From assembly GCA_951213105.1 (NCBI GenBank), contig OX578142.1, positions 7,146,649 through 7,210,648 of the forward strand: a stretch of DNA of 64,000 nt, in the 5' to 3' direction. Source of the stretch: Amaurobius ferox. Taxonomy: Eukaryota > Arthropoda > Arachnida > Araneae > Amaurobiidae. Within the stretch, counting starts at the first letter, position 1. Every line of letters starts with the position of its first letter. Below are positions 37,545 through 52,226 of the stretch, one piece after another. The notes beneath the pieces are model-generated. The model was not told where the DNA came from. It was given only the letters and a program-made list of their open reading frames with translations, and did not search any database. Both the position numbers and the translations under genes were made by a program.

Positions 37545-39976
37545 GGCACAAAAAGGAGTGTGTGCTACCGTTCTTACTATATTGACAAGGAATAAGCTGT
37601 TTTAGAGTGACGTTACGATTTTATGCAATCAAATTAATGAATTATCCTTATATGAACGATGGCACAATAAAGAGTGTGTGCTTCCGTTCTTGCTATATTG
37701 ACTAGAAATTAGCAATTTTAGATTAACGTTACGAGTTTATGCAATCAAATTAATGAATTATCCTTATATGAACGATGGCACAAAAAGGAGTGTGTGCTAC
37801 CGTTCTTACTATATTGACAAGGAATAAGCTGTTTTAGAGTGACGTTACGATTTTATGCAATCAAATTAATGAATTATCCTTATATGATCGATGGCACAAT
37901 AAAGAGTGTGTGCTTCCGTTCTTGCTATATTGACTAGAAATTAGCAATTTTAGATTGACGTTACGAGTTTATGCAATCAAATTAATTAATTATCGTTATA
38001 TGAACGATGGCATAATAAGGAATGTGTTCTTCCGTTCTTGCTTTATTCAAAAGAAATTAGCTACTTTAGAGTGACGTTACGAGTTTAAGCAATCAAATTA
38101 ATGAATTTTCCTTATATGAACGATGGCACAATAAGGAGTGTGTGCTCCCTTTCTTGCTATATTGAATAGAAATTAGCTTTTTTAGAGTGAGATTACGAGT
38201 TTATGCAATCAAATTAATGAATTATCTTTATATGAACGATGGCACAATAAGGAGTGTGTGCTTCCGTTCTTGCTATATTGACTTGAGATTAGCTATTTTA
38301 GAATGACGTTACGAGTTTATGCAATCAAATTAATGAATAATCCTTATATGAACGATGGCACAATAAGGAATATGTGCTTCTGTTCTTGCTATAGTTACTA
38401 GCAATTAGCTATTTTAGAGCGACGTTACGAGTTTATGCAATCAAATTATGAATAATCCTTATATGAACGATGGCACAATAAGGAGTGTGTGCTTCCGTTC
38501 TTGCTATATTGACTAAAAATTAGCTGTTTGAGAGTGACGTTACGAGTTTACTCAATCAAATTAATGAATTATCCTTATATGAACGATGGCACAATAAGAA
38601 GTGTGTGCTTCCGTTCATGCTATATTGACTAGAATATAACTATTTTAGAATGACGTTACGAATTTATGCAATCCAATTTATGAATTATCCTTATATGAAC
38701 GATGGCACAATAAAGAGTGTGTGCTTCCGTTCTTGCTATATTGACTCGAAATTAGCTATTTTAGATTGACGTTACGAGTTTATGTAATCAAAATAATGAA
38801 TTATCCTTATATGAATGATGGCACAATAAGGAGTGTGTGCTTCCGGTCTTGCTATATTGACTCGAAATTAGCTATTTTAGAGTGACTTTACAAGATTATG
38901 CAATCAAATTAATGAATTATCCTTATATGAACGATGGCACAATAATTAGTGTGTGCTTCCTTTCTTGCTATATTGACGAGTAATTAGCTATTTCAACTTG
39001 ACGTTACGAGTTTATGCAATCAAATTAATGAATTATCCTAATATGAACGATGGCACAATAATGAGTGTGTGCTTCCTTTCTTGCTATATTGACGAGTAAT
39101 TAGCTATTTCAACTTGACGTTACGAGTTTATGCAATCAAATTAATGAATTATCCTAATATGAACGATGGCACAATAAGGAGTGTGTGCTGACGTTCTTGC
39201 TATATTGACTAGAAATTAGCAATTTTAGAGTGACGTTACGAGTTTATGCAATCAATTTAATAAATTATCGTTATATGAGCGATGGCACAATAAGGAATGT
39301 GTGCTTCCGTTCTAGCTATATTGAATAGAAACAAGCTATTTTAGAGTGTCGTTACGAGTTTATGCAAATTAATGAATTATCCTAATATGAACGATGGCAC
39401 AATAATGAGTGTGTGCTTCCTTTCTTGCTATATTGACGAGTAATTAGCTATTTCAACTTGACGTTACGAGTTTATGCAATCAAATTAATGAATTATCCTT
39501 ATATGAATGATGGCACAATAAAGAGTGTGTATCTTCCTTTCTAGCTATATTGACTAGAAATTATCTATTTTAGAGTGACGTTACGAGTTTATGCAATCAA
39601 ATTACTGAATTATCCTTATATGAACGATTGCGCTATGAGGAGTGTGTGCTTTCGTTCTTGCTATATCAACTAGAAATTAGCTATTTTAGAGTGACTTTAC
39701 GAGTTTATGCAATCAAATTAATGAATTATCCTTATATGAACGATGGCACAATAATGATTGTGTGCTTCCTTTCCTGCTATATTGACGAGTAATTAGCTAT
39801 TTCAACTTGACTTTACGAGTTTATGCAATCAAATTAATGAATTATCCTAATACGAACGATGGCACAATAAGGAGTGTGTGCTGACGTTCTTGCTATATTG
39901 ACTAGAAATTAACTATTTTAGAGTGACGGTACGAGTTTATGCAATCAAATTAATGAATTATCCTTATATGAACGAT
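37545..39976 (+). repeat. HOR-B copy 3 (2,432 bp)
   Basis: Landmark at 38145, again offset 2,432. Copy-specific base: atagttacta near 38393, where the others read atagtgacta. After 39976 the sequence leaves the unit: the expected ggcacaaaaagg is replaced by ggcacaataaggaatgtg, matching block B1 near 17200. Confidence 0.9.
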
Positions 39977-41622
39977 GGCACAATAAGGAATGTGTGCTTC
40001 CGTTCTAGCTATATTGAATAGAAACAAGCTATTTTAGAGTGTCGTTACGAGTTTATGCAATCAAATTAATGAATTACCCTTATATGAACGATGGCACAAT
40101 AAGGAGTGTGTGCTTCCGTTCTTGTTATATTGACTAGAAATTAGCTATTTTAGAGTGACGTTACGAGTTTATGCAATCAAATTAATGAATTATCCTTATA
40201 TGAACGATGGCACAATAAGGAGTGTGTGCTTCCGTTCTTGCTATATCAACTAGAAATTAGTTAATTTAGAGTGAAGTTATGAGGTTATGCAATAAAATTA
40301 ATGAATTATCCTTATATGAACGATGGCACAGTAAGGAGTGTGTGCCTCCGTTCTTTCTATATTGAATAGAAATTAGCTATTTTAGAGTCACGTTACGAGT
40401 TTATGCAATCAAATTAATGAATTATCCTTATATGAACGATGGCACAATAAGGAGTGTTCTTCCGTTCTTGCTATATTGACTAGAATTTAGCTATTTTAGA
40501 GTCACGTTACGAGTTTATGCAATCAAATTAATGAATTATCCTTATATGAACGATGGCACAATAAGGAGTGTGTGCTTCCGTTCTTGCTATATCAACTAGA
40601 AATTAGTTAATTTAGAGTGACGTTACGAGTTTATGCAATCAAATTAATGAATTATCCTTATATGAACGATGGCACAATAAGGAGTGTGTGCTTCCCTTCT
40701 TGCTATATTGACTAGAAATTAGCTATTTCAAAGTGACGTTACGAGTTTATGCAATCAAATCAATGAATTATCCTTATATGAACGATGGCACAATAAGGAG
40801 TTTGTGCTTCCGCTCTTCCTATATTGACTAGAAATTAGCTATTTTAAAGTGACGTTGCGAGTTTATGCAATCAAATTAATTAATTATCCTTATATGAACG
40901 ATGGCACAATAAGGAATGTGTGCTTCCGTTCTTGCTATATTGACTAGAAATTAGCTATTTTAGAGTGACGTTACGAGTTTATGCAATCAAATTAATGAAT
41001 TATCCTTATATGAACGATGGCATAATAAGGAGTGTGTGCTTCCGTTCTTGCTATATTGACTAGAATATAACTATTTTAGAATGACGTTACGAGTTTATAC
41101 AATCAAATTAATGAATTATCCTTATATGAATTATGGCACAATAAAGAGTGTGTATCTTCCTTTCTAGCTATATTGACTAGAAATTATCTATTTTAGAGTG
41201 ACGTTACGAGTTTATGCAATCAAATTACTGAATTATCCTTATATGAACGATGGCGCTATAAGGAGTGTGTGCTTCCGTTCTTGCTATATCAACTAGAAAT
41301 TAGCTATTTTAGAGTGACTTTACGAGTTTATGCAATCAAATTAATGAATTATCCTAATATGAACGATGGCACAATAAGGAGTGTGTGCTGACGTTCTTGC
41401 TATATTGACTAGAAATTAACTATTTTAGAGTGACGGTACGAGTTTATGCAATCAAATTAATGAATTATCCTTATATGATCGATGGCTCAATAAGGAGTGT
41501 GTGCTTCCGTTCTTGCTATATTGACTAGAAATTAGCTATTTTAGTGTGACGTTACGAGTTTATGCAATCAAATTAATGAATTATCCTTATATGAACGATG
41601 GCACAATAAGGAGTGTGTGCTT
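39977..41622 (+). repeat. block B2, right part
   Basis: About 14 monomers matching 17198-18612 of B1, with the ttgttatattgactag landmark at 40122 and 17341. B1 lacks two of these monomers near 17970. One odd monomer near 40450 reads gagtgttcttcc, a 3-bp loss in the GT-rich end. It leads into the HOR-A lead-in. Confidence 0.85.
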
Positions 41623-41959
41623 CCGTTCTTGCTATATTGACTAGAATTTAGCTATTTTAGAATGACGTGACGAGTTTATGCAATCAAATTAATGAATTAT
41701 CCTTATATGAACAATGCACAATAAGGAGTGCGAGCTTCTGTTCTTGCTATATTGAATAGAAATTAACTATGCTAGAGTGACGTTACGAGTTTATGCAATC
41801 AAATTAATGAATTATGCTTATATGAACGATGGCAAAATAAGGAGTGTGTGATTCCTTTCTTTCTACTTTGATTAGAAATTAGCTATTTTAGAGTGACCTT
41901 ACGAATTTATGCAATCAAATTAATGAATTATCCTTATATGAACGATGGCACAATAAGGA
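41623..41959 (+). repeat. HOR-C-like lead-in to HOR-A array 3
   Basis: Matches 18613-18949 at a constant offset of 23,010 bp, and 5071-5407. Confidence 0.8.
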
Positions 41960-44900
41960 GTTTGTGCCTCCGATCTTGCTATATTGACTAGAAATTAGAT
42001 ATTTTAGAGTGACCTTACGAGTTTATGCAATAAAATTAATGAATTATCCTTATATGAACGATGGCAGAATAAGGAGTGTGTGCGTCCGTTCTTACTATAT
42101 TGACTAGAAATTAGCTATTTTATAGTGACGTTTCGAGTTTATGCAATCAAATTAATGAATTATCCTTATATGAACGATGGCACAATAAGGAGTGTGTGCT
42201 TCCGTTCTTGCTATATTGAATAGTAATTAGCAGTTTTAGAGTGACGTTACGAGTTTATGTAATCAAATTAATGAATTATCCTTATATGAACGATGGCACA
42301 ATAAGGAGTTTGTTCTTCCGTACTTGCTATATTGACAAGAAATTAGCTATTTTTGAGTGACGTTACGAGTTTATGAAATCAAATTAATGAATTATCCTTA
42401 TATGAACGATGGCACAATAAGGAGTGTGTGCTTCCGTTCTTGCTATATTGACTAGAATATAACTATTTTAGAATGACGTTACGAGTTTTTGCAATCAAAT
42501 TAATGAAATATCCTTATATGAACGATGGCACAGTAAGGAGCGTGTGCTTCCGTTCTTGCTATATTGACTAGAATATAACTATTTTAGAATGACATTACGA
42601 GTGTATGCAATCAAATTAATGAATTATCCTTTTATGAACGATGGCACAATAAAGAGTGTGTGTTTCCGTTCTTGATATATTGACTCGAAATTAGCTATTT
42701 ATAGTGAGGTTACGAGTTTATGCAATCAATTTATGAATTATCCTTATATGAACGATGACACGATAAGGAGTGTGTGCGTCCGTTCTTGCTATATTGACTA
42801 GCACTTAGCTATTTTAGAGTGACGTTACTTGTTTATGCAATCAAATTAATGAATTATCCTTATATGAACGATGGCACAAAAAGGAGTGTGTGCTACCGTT
42901 CTTACTATATTGACTAGAAATTAGCTGTTTTAGAGTGACGTTACGATTTTATGCATTCAAATTAATGAATAATCCTTATATGAACGATGGCACAATAAAG
43001 AGTGTGTGCTTCCGTTCTTGCTATATTGACTGGAAATTAGCAATTTTAGATTGACGTTACGAGTTTATGCAATCATATTAATGAATTATCGTTATATGAA
43101 CGATAGCACAATAAGGAATGTGTTCTTCCGTTCTTGCTTTATTAAATAGAAATTAGCTACTTTAGAGTGACGTTACGAGTTTATGCAATCAAATTAATGA
43201 ATTATCCTTATATGAACAATGCACAATAAGGAGTGCGTGCTTCTGTTCTTGCTATATTGAATAGAAATTAACTATGCTAGAGTGACGTTACGAGTTTATG
43301 CAATCAAATTAATGAATTATCCTTATATGAACGATGGCAAAATAAGGAGTGTGTGCTTCCTTTCTTTCTACTTTGATTAGAAATTAGCTATTTTAGAGTG
43401 ACCTTACGAATTTATGCAATCAAATTAATGAATTATCCTTATATGAACGATGGCACAATAAGGAGTGTGTGCCTCCGATCTTGCTATATTGACTAGAAAT
43501 TAGCTATTTTAGAGTGACCTTACGAGTTTATGCAATAAAATTAATGAATTATCCTTATATGAACGATGGCAGAATAAGGAGTGTGTGCGTCCGTTCTTGC
43601 TATATTGACTAGAATATAACTATTTTAGAATGACGTTACGAGTTTAAGCAATCAAATTAATGAATTATCCTTTTATGAACGATGGCACAATAAAGAGTGT
43701 GTGCTTCCGTTCTTGATATATTGACTCGAAATTAGCTATTTAGAGTGACGTTACGAGTTTATGCAATCAATTTATGAATTATCCTTATATGAACGATGGC
43801 ACGATAAGGAGTGTGTGCGTCCGTTCTTGCTATATTGACTAGCACTTAGCTATTTTAGAATGACGTTACGAGTTTATGCAATCAAATTAATGAATTATCC
43901 TTATATGATCGATGGCTCAATAAGGAGTGTGTGCTTCCGTTCTTGCTATATTGACTAGAAATTAGCTATTTTAGTGTGACGTTACGAGTTTATGCAATCA
44001 AATTAATGAATTATCCTTATATGAACGATGGCACAAAAAGGAGTGTGTGCTACCGTTCTTTCTATATTGACTAGAAATTAGCTGTTTTAGAGTGACGTTA
44101 CGATTTTATGCAATCAAGTTAATGAATTATCCTTATATGAACGATGGCACAATAAAGAGTGTGTGCTTCCGTTCTTGCTATATTGACCAAAAATTAGCAA
44201 TTTTAGATTGACGTTACGAGTTTATGCAATCAAATTAATGAATTATCGTTATATGAACGATGGCATAATAAGGAATGTGTTCTTCCGTTCTTGCTTTATT
44301 CAATAGAAATTAGCTACTTTAGAGTGACGTTACGAGTTTAAGCAATCAAATTAATGAATTTTCCTTATATGAACGATGGCACAATAAGGAGTGTGTGCTC
44401 CCTTTCATCAAAGTCATATGTGCATCGTTCATATAAGGAAAATTAATGAATTATCCTTATATGAACGATGGCACAATAATGAGTGTGTGCTTCCTTTCTT
44501 GCTATATTGACGAGTAATTAGCTATTTCAACTTGACGTTACGAGTTTATGCAATCAAATTAATGAATTATCCTAATATGAACGATGGCACAATAATGAGT
44601 GTGTGCTTCCTTTCTTGCTATATTGACGAGTAATTAGCTATTTCAACTTGACGTTACGAGTTTATGCAATCAAATTAATGAATTATCCTAATATGAACGA
44701 TGGCACAATGAGGAGTGTGTGCTGACGTTCTTGCTATATTGACTAGAAATTAGCAATTTTAGAGTGACGTTACGAGTTTATGCAATCAATTTAATAAATT
44801 ATCGTTATATGAGCGATGGCACAATAAGGAATCTGTTCTTCCGTTCTTGCTTTATGCAATAGAAATTAGCTACTTTAGAGTGACGTTACGAGTTTATGCA

Positions 44901-47150
44901 ATCAAATTAATGAATTATCCTTATATGAACGATTTCACAATAAGGAGTGTGTGCTTCCCTTCTTGCTATATTGACTAGATATTAGCTATTTCAAAGTGAC
45001 GTTACGAGTTTATGCAATCAAATCAATGAATTATCCTTATATGAACGATGGCACAATAAGGAGTTTGTGCTTCCGCTCTTGCTATATTGACTAGAAATTA
45101 GCTATTTTAAAGTGACGTTGCGAGTTTATGCAATCAAATTAATTAATTATCCTTATATGAACGATGGCACAATAAGGAGTGTGTGCTTCCGTTCTTGCTA
45201 TATTGACTCAAAATTAGCTATTTTAGAGTGACGTTACGAGTTTATGCAATCAAATTAATGAATTAACCTTATATGAACGATGGCATAATAAGGAGTGTGT
45301 GCTTCCGTTCTTGCTATATTGACTAGATGATAACTATTTTAGAATGACGTTACGAGTTTATGCAATCAAATTAATGAATTATCCTTATATGAATGATGGC
45401 ACAATAAAGAGTGTGTATCTTCCTTTCTTGCTATATTGACTAGAAATTATCTATTTTAGAGTGACGTTACGAGTTTATGCAATCAAATTACTGAATTATC
45501 CTTATATGAACGATGGCGCAATAAGGAATGTGTGCTTCCGTTCTTGCTATATCAACTTGAAATTAGCTATTTTAGAGTGACTTTACGAGTTTATGCAATC
45601 AAATTAATGAATTATCCTTATATGAACGATGGCACAATAATGAGTGTGTGCTTCCTTTCTTGCTATATTGACGAGTAATTAGCTATTTCAACTTCACTTT
45701 ACGAGTTTATGCAATCAAATTAATGAATTATCCTAATATGAACGATGGCACAATAAGGAGTGTGTGCTGACGTTCTTGCTATATTGACTAGAAATTAACT
45801 ATTTTAGAGTGACGGTACGAATTTATGCAATTAAATTAATGAATTATCCTTATATGATCGATGGCTCAATAAGGAGTGTGTCCTTCCGTTCTTGCTATAT
45901 TGACTAGAAATTAGCTATTTTAGTGTGACGTTACGAGTTTATGCAATCAAAATAATGAATTATCCTTATATGAACGATGGCACAAAAAGGAGTGTGTGCT
46001 ACCGTTCTTGCTATATTGACTAGAAATTAGCAATTTTAGATTGACGTTACGAGTTTATGCAATCAAATGAATTAATTATCGTTATATGAACGATGGCATA
46101 ATAAGGAATGTGTTCTTCCGTTCTTGCTTTATTCAATAGAAATTAGCTATTTTAGTGTGACGTTACGAGTTTATGCAATCAAATTAATGAATTATCCTTA
46201 TATGAACGATGGCACAAAAAGGAGTGTGTGCTACCGTTCTTGCTATATTGACTAGAAATTAGCAATTTTAGATTGACGTTACGAGTTTATGCAATCAAAT
46301 GAATTAATTATCGTTATATGAACGATGGCATAATAAGGAATGTGTTCTTCCGTTCTTGCTTTATTCAATAGAAATTAGCTACTTTAGAATGACGTTACGA
46401 GTTTATGCAATCAAATTAATGAATTATCCTTATATGAATGATGGCACAATAAAGAGTGTGTATCTTCCTTTCTTGCTATATTGACTAGAAATTATCTATT
46501 TTAGAGTGACGTTACGAGTTTATGCAATCAAATTACTGAATTATCCTTATATGAACGATGGCGCAATAAGGAGTGTGTGCTTCCGTTCTTGCTATATCAA
46601 CTTGAAATTAGCTATTTTAGAGTGACTTTACGAGTTTATGCAATCAAATTAATGAATTATCCTTATATGAACGATGGCACAATAATGAGTGTGTGCTTCC
46701 TTTCTTGCTATGTTGACGAGTAATTAGCTATTTCAACTTGACTTTACGAGTTTATGCAATCAAATTAATGAATAATCCTTATATGAACGATGGCACAATA
46801 AGGAGTATGTGCTTCTGTTCTTGCTATATTGACTAGAAATTAGCTATTTTAGAGTGACGTTACGAGTTTATGCAATCAATTAATGAATTATCCTTTTATG
46901 AACGATGGCACGATAAGGAGTGTATGCGTCCGTTCTTGGTATATTGACTAGCAATTAGCTATTTTAGAGCGACGTTACGAGTTTATGCAATCAAATTAAT
47001 GAATAATCCTTATATGAACGATGGCACAATAAGGAGTGTGTGCTTCCGTTCTTGCTATATTGACTAAAATTTAGCTGTTTGAGAGTGACGTTACGAGTTT
47101 ACGCAATCAAATTAATGAATTTCCTTATATGAACGATGGCACAATAAGGA
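41960..47150 (+). repeat. HOR-A copy A3.1 (5,191 bp)
   Basis: Full-length unit, colinear without net indel with A2.1. About a dozen single-base differences from A2.1 are visible by eye over 5.2 kb, for example atagtgaggttacg near 42705, attaaatagaa near 43141 and cacaatgagg near 44704. Confidence 0.9.
44423..44470. repeat. fold-back junction F4 (HOR-A copy A3.1)
   Basis: Same junction with a single arm mismatch. It lies exactly 23,010 bp after F2, the same offset that relates the whole region around 18.6-25.4 kb to 41.6-48 kb. Confidence 0.9.
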
Positions 47151-50100
47151 GTTTGTGCCTCCGATCTTGCTATATTGACTAGAAATTAGATATTTTAGAG
47201 TGACCTTACGAGTTTATGCAATAAAATTAATGAATTATCCTTATATGAACGATGGCAGAATAAGGAGTGTGTGCGTCCGTTCTTACTATATTGACTAGAA
47301 ATTAGCTATTTTATAGTGACGTTTCGAGTTTATGCAATCAAATTAATGAATTATCCTTATATGAACGATGGCACAATAAGGAGTGTGTGCTTCCGTTCTT
47401 GCTATATTGAATAGTAATTAGCAGTTTTAGAGTGACGTTACGAGTTTATGTAATCAAATTAATGAATTATCCTTATATGAACGATGGCACAATAAGGAGT
47501 TTGTTCTTCCGTACTTGCTATATTGACAAGAAATTAGCTATTTTTGAGTGACGTTACGAGTTTATGAAATCAAATTAATGAATTATCCTTATATGAACGA
47601 TGGCACAATAAGGAGTGTGTGCTTCCGTTCTTGCTATATTGACTAGAATATAACTATTTTAGAATGACGTTACGAGTTTTTGCAATCAAATTAATGAAAT
47701 ATCCTTATATGAACGATGGCACAGTAAGGAGCGTGTGCTTCCGTTCTTGCTATATTGACTAGAATATAACTATTTTAGAATGACATTACGAGTGTATGCA
47801 ATCAAATTAATGAATTATCCTTTTATGAACGATGGCACAATAAAGAGTGTGTGTTTCCGTTCTTGATATATTGACTCGAAATTAGCTATTTATAGTGACG
47901 TTACTTGTTTATGCAATCAAATTAATGAATTATCCTTATATGAACGATGGCACAAAAAGGAGTGTGTGCTACCGTTCTTACTATATTGACTAGAAATTAG
48001 CTGTTTTAGAGTGACGTTACGATTTTATGCATTCAAATTAATGAATAATCCTTATATGAACGATGGCACAATAAAGAGTGTGTGCTTCCGTTCTTGCTAT
48101 ATTGACTAGAAATTAGCAATTTTAGATTGACGTTACGAGTTTATGCAATCATATTAATGAATTATCGTTATATGAACGATAGCACAATAAGGAATGTGTT
48201 CTTCCGTTCTTGCTTTATTCAATAGAAATTAGCTACTTTAGAGTGACGTTACGAGTTTATGCAATCAAATTAATGAATTATCCTTATATGAACAATGCAC
48301 AATAAGGAGTGCGTGCTTCTGTTCTTGCTATATTGAATAGAAATTAACTATGCTAGAGTGACGTTACGAGTTTATGCAATCAAATTAATGAATTATCCTT
48401 ATATGAACGATGGCAAAATAAGGAGTGTGTGCTTCCTTTCTTTCTACTTTGATTAGAAATTAGCTATTTTAGAGTGACCTTACGAATTTATGCAATCAAA
48501 TTAATGAATTATCCTTATATGAACGATGGCACAATAAGGAGTGTGTGCCTCCGATCTTGCTATATTGACTAGAAATTAGCTATTTTAGAGTGACCTTACG
48601 AGTTTATGCAATAAAATTAATGAATTATCCTTATATGAACGATGGCAGAATAAGGAGTGTGTGCGTCCGTTCTTGCTATATTGACTAGAATATAACTATT
48701 TTAGAATGACGTTACGAGTTTAAGCAATCAAATTAATGAATTATCCTTTTATGAACGATGGCACAATAAAGAGTGTGTGCTTCCGTTCTTGATATATTGA
48801 CTCGAAATTAGCTATTTAGAGTGACGTTACGAGTTTATGCAATCAATTTATGAATTATCCTTATATGAACGATGGCACGATAAGGAGTGTGTGCGTCCGT
48901 TCTTGCTATATTGACTAGCACTTAGCTATTTTAGAATGACGTTACGAGTTTATGCAATCAAATTAATGAATTATCCTTATATGATCGATGGCTCAATAAG
49001 GAGTGTGTGCTTCCGTTCTTGCTATATTGACTAGAAATTAGCTATTTTAGTGTGACGTTACGAGTTTATGCAATCAAATTAATGAATTATCCTTATATGA
49101 ACGATGGCACAAAAAGGAGTGTGTGCTACCGTTCTTTCTATATTGACTAGAAATTAGCTGTTTTAGAGTGACGTTACGATTTTATGCAATCAAGTTAATG
49201 AATTATCCTTATATGAACGATGGCACAATAAAGAGTGTGTGCTTCCGTTCTTGCTATATTGACCAAAAATTAGCAATTTTAGATTGACGTTACGAGTTTA
49301 TGCAATCAAATTAATGAATTATCGTTATATGAACGATGGCATAATAAGGAATGTGTTCTTCCGTTCTTGCTTTATTCAATAGAAATTAGCTACTTTAGAG
49401 TGACGTTACGAGTTTAAGCAATCAAATTAATGAATTTTCCTTATATGAACGATGGCACAATAAGGAGTGTGTGCTCCCTTTCATCAAAGTCATATGTGCA
49501 TCGTTCATATAAGGAAAATTAATGAATTATCCTTATATGAACGATGGCACAATAATGAGTGTGTGCTTCCTTTCTTGCTATATTGACGAGTAATTAGCTA
49601 TTTCAACTTGACGTTACGAGTTTATGCAATCAAATTAATGAATTATCCTAATATGAACGATGGCACAATAATGAGTGTGTGCTTCCTTTCTTGCTATATT
49701 GACGAGTAATTAGCTATTTCAACTTGACGTTACGAGTTTATGCAATCAAATTAATGAATTATCCTAATATGAACGATGGCACAATGAGGAGTGTGTGCTG
49801 ACGTTCTTGCTATATTGACTAGAAATTAGCAATTTTAGAGTGACGTTACGAGTTTATGCAATCAATTTAATAAATTATCGTTATATGAGCGATGGCACAA
49901 TAAGGAATCTGTTCTTCCGTTCTTGCTTTATGCAATAGAAATTAGCTACTTTAGAGTGACGTTACGAGTTTATGCAATCAAATTAATGAATTATCCTTAT
50001 ATGAACGATTTCACAATAAGGAGTGTGTGCTTCCCTTCTTGCTATATTGACTAGATATTAGCTATTTCAAAGTGACGTTACGAGTTTATGCAATCAAATC

Positions 50101-52226
50101 AATGAATTATCCTTATATGAACGATGGCACAATAAGGAGTTTGTGCTTCCGCTCTTGCTATATTGACTAGAAATTAGCTATTTTAAAGTGACGTTGCGAG
50201 TTTATGCAATCAAATTAATTAATTATCCTTATATGAACGATGGCACAATAAGGAGTGTGTGCTTCCGTTCTTGCTATATTGACTCAAAATTAGCTATTTT
50301 AGAGTGACGTTACGAGTTTATGCAATCAAATTAATGAATTAACCTTATATGAACGATGGCATAATAAGGAGTGTGTGCTTCCGTTCTTGCTATATTGACT
50401 AGATGATAACTATTTTAGAATGACGTTACGAGTTTATGCAATCAAATTAATGAATTATCCTTATATGAATGATGGCACAATAAAGAGTGTGTATCTTCCT
50501 TTCTTGCTATATTGACTAGAAATTATCTATTTTAGAGTGACGTTACGAGTTTATGCAATCAAATTACTGAATTATCCTTATATGAACGATGGCGCAATAA
50601 GGAATGTGTGCTTCCGTTCTTGCTATATCAACTTGAAATTAGCTATTTTAGAGTGACTTTACGAGTTTATGCAATCAAATTAATGAATTATCCTTATATG
50701 AACGATGGCACAATAATGAGTGTGTGCTTCCTTTCTTGCTATATTGACGAGTAATTAGCTATTTCAACTTCACTTTACGAGTTTATGCAATCAAATTAAT
50801 GAATTATCCTAATATGAACGATGGCACAATAAGGAGTGTGTGCTGACGTTCTTGCTATATTGACTAGAAATTAACTATTTTAGAATGACGGTACGAATTT
50901 ATGCAATTAAATTAATGAATTATCCTTATATGATCGATGGCTCAATAAGGAGTGTGTCCTTCCGTTCTTGCTATATTGACTAGAAATTAGCTATTTTAGT
51001 GTGACGTTACGAGTTTATGCAATCAAAATAATGAATTATCCTTATATGAACGATGGCACAAAAAGGAGTGTGTGCTACCGTTCTTGCTATATTGACTAGA
51101 AATTAGCAATTTTAGATTGACGTTACGAGTTTATGCAATCAAATGAATTAATTATCGTTATATGAACGATGGCATAATAAGGAATGTGTTCTTCCGTTCT
51201 TGCTTTATTCAATAGAAATTAGCTATTTTAGTGTGACGTTACGAGTTTATGCAATCAAATTAATGAATTATCCTTATATGAACGATGGCACAAAAAGGAG
51301 TGTGTGCTACCGTTCTTGCTATATTGACTAGAAATTAGCAATTTTAGATTGACGTTACGAGTTTATGCAATCAAATGAATTAATTATCGTTATATGAACG
51401 ATGGCATAATAAGGAATGTGTTCTTCCGTTCTTGCTTTATTCAATAGAAATTAGCTACTTTAGAATGACGTTACGAGTTTATGCAATCAAATTAATGAAT
51501 TATCCTTATATGAATGATGGCACAATAAAGAGTGTGTATCTTCCTTTCTTGCTATATTGACTATAAATTATCTATTTTAGAGTGACGTTACGAGTTTATG
51601 CAATCAAATTACTGAATTATCCTTATATGAACGATGGCGCAATAAGGAGTGTGTGCTTCCGTTCTTGCTATATCAACTTGAAATTAGCTATTTTAGAGTG
51701 ACTTTACGAGTTTATGCAATCAAATTAATGAATTATCCTTATATGAACGATGGCACAATAATGAGTGTGTGCTTCCTTTCGTGCTATGTTGACGAGTAAT
51801 TAGCTATTTCAACTTGACTTTACGAGTTTATGCAATCAAATTAATGAATAATCCTTATATGAACGATGGCACAATAAGGAGTATGTGCTTCTGTTCTTGC
51901 TATATTGACTAGAAATTAGCTATTTTAGAGTGACGTTACGAGTTTATGCAATCAATTAATGAATTATCCTTTTATGAACGATGGCACGATAAGGAGTGTA
52001 TGCGTCCGTTCTTGGTATATTGACTAGCAATTAGCTATTTTAGAGCGACGTTACGAGTTTATGCAATCAAATTAATGAATAATCCTTATATGAACGATGG
52101 CACAATAAGGAGTGTGTGCTTCCGTTCTTGCTATATTGACTAAAATTTAGCTGTTTGAGAGTGACGTTACGAGTTTACGCAATCAAATTAATGAATTTCC
52201 TTATATGAACGATGGCACAATAAGGA
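47151..52226 (+). repeat. HOR-A copy A3.2 (5,076 bp, one monomer lost)
   Basis: Shorter by 115 bp. The loss is at about 47900, where the tatttatagtgacg monomer joins ttacttgtttatgc and skips the monomer containing gatgacacgataagg. It shares cacaatgagg with A3.1, but tagaatgacggtac and tttcgtgctatgttg with A2.1. Confidence 0.9.
49499..49546. repeat. fold-back junction F5 (HOR-A copy A3.2)
   Basis: Same junction with a single arm mismatch, 5,076 bp after F4. Confidence 0.9.
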
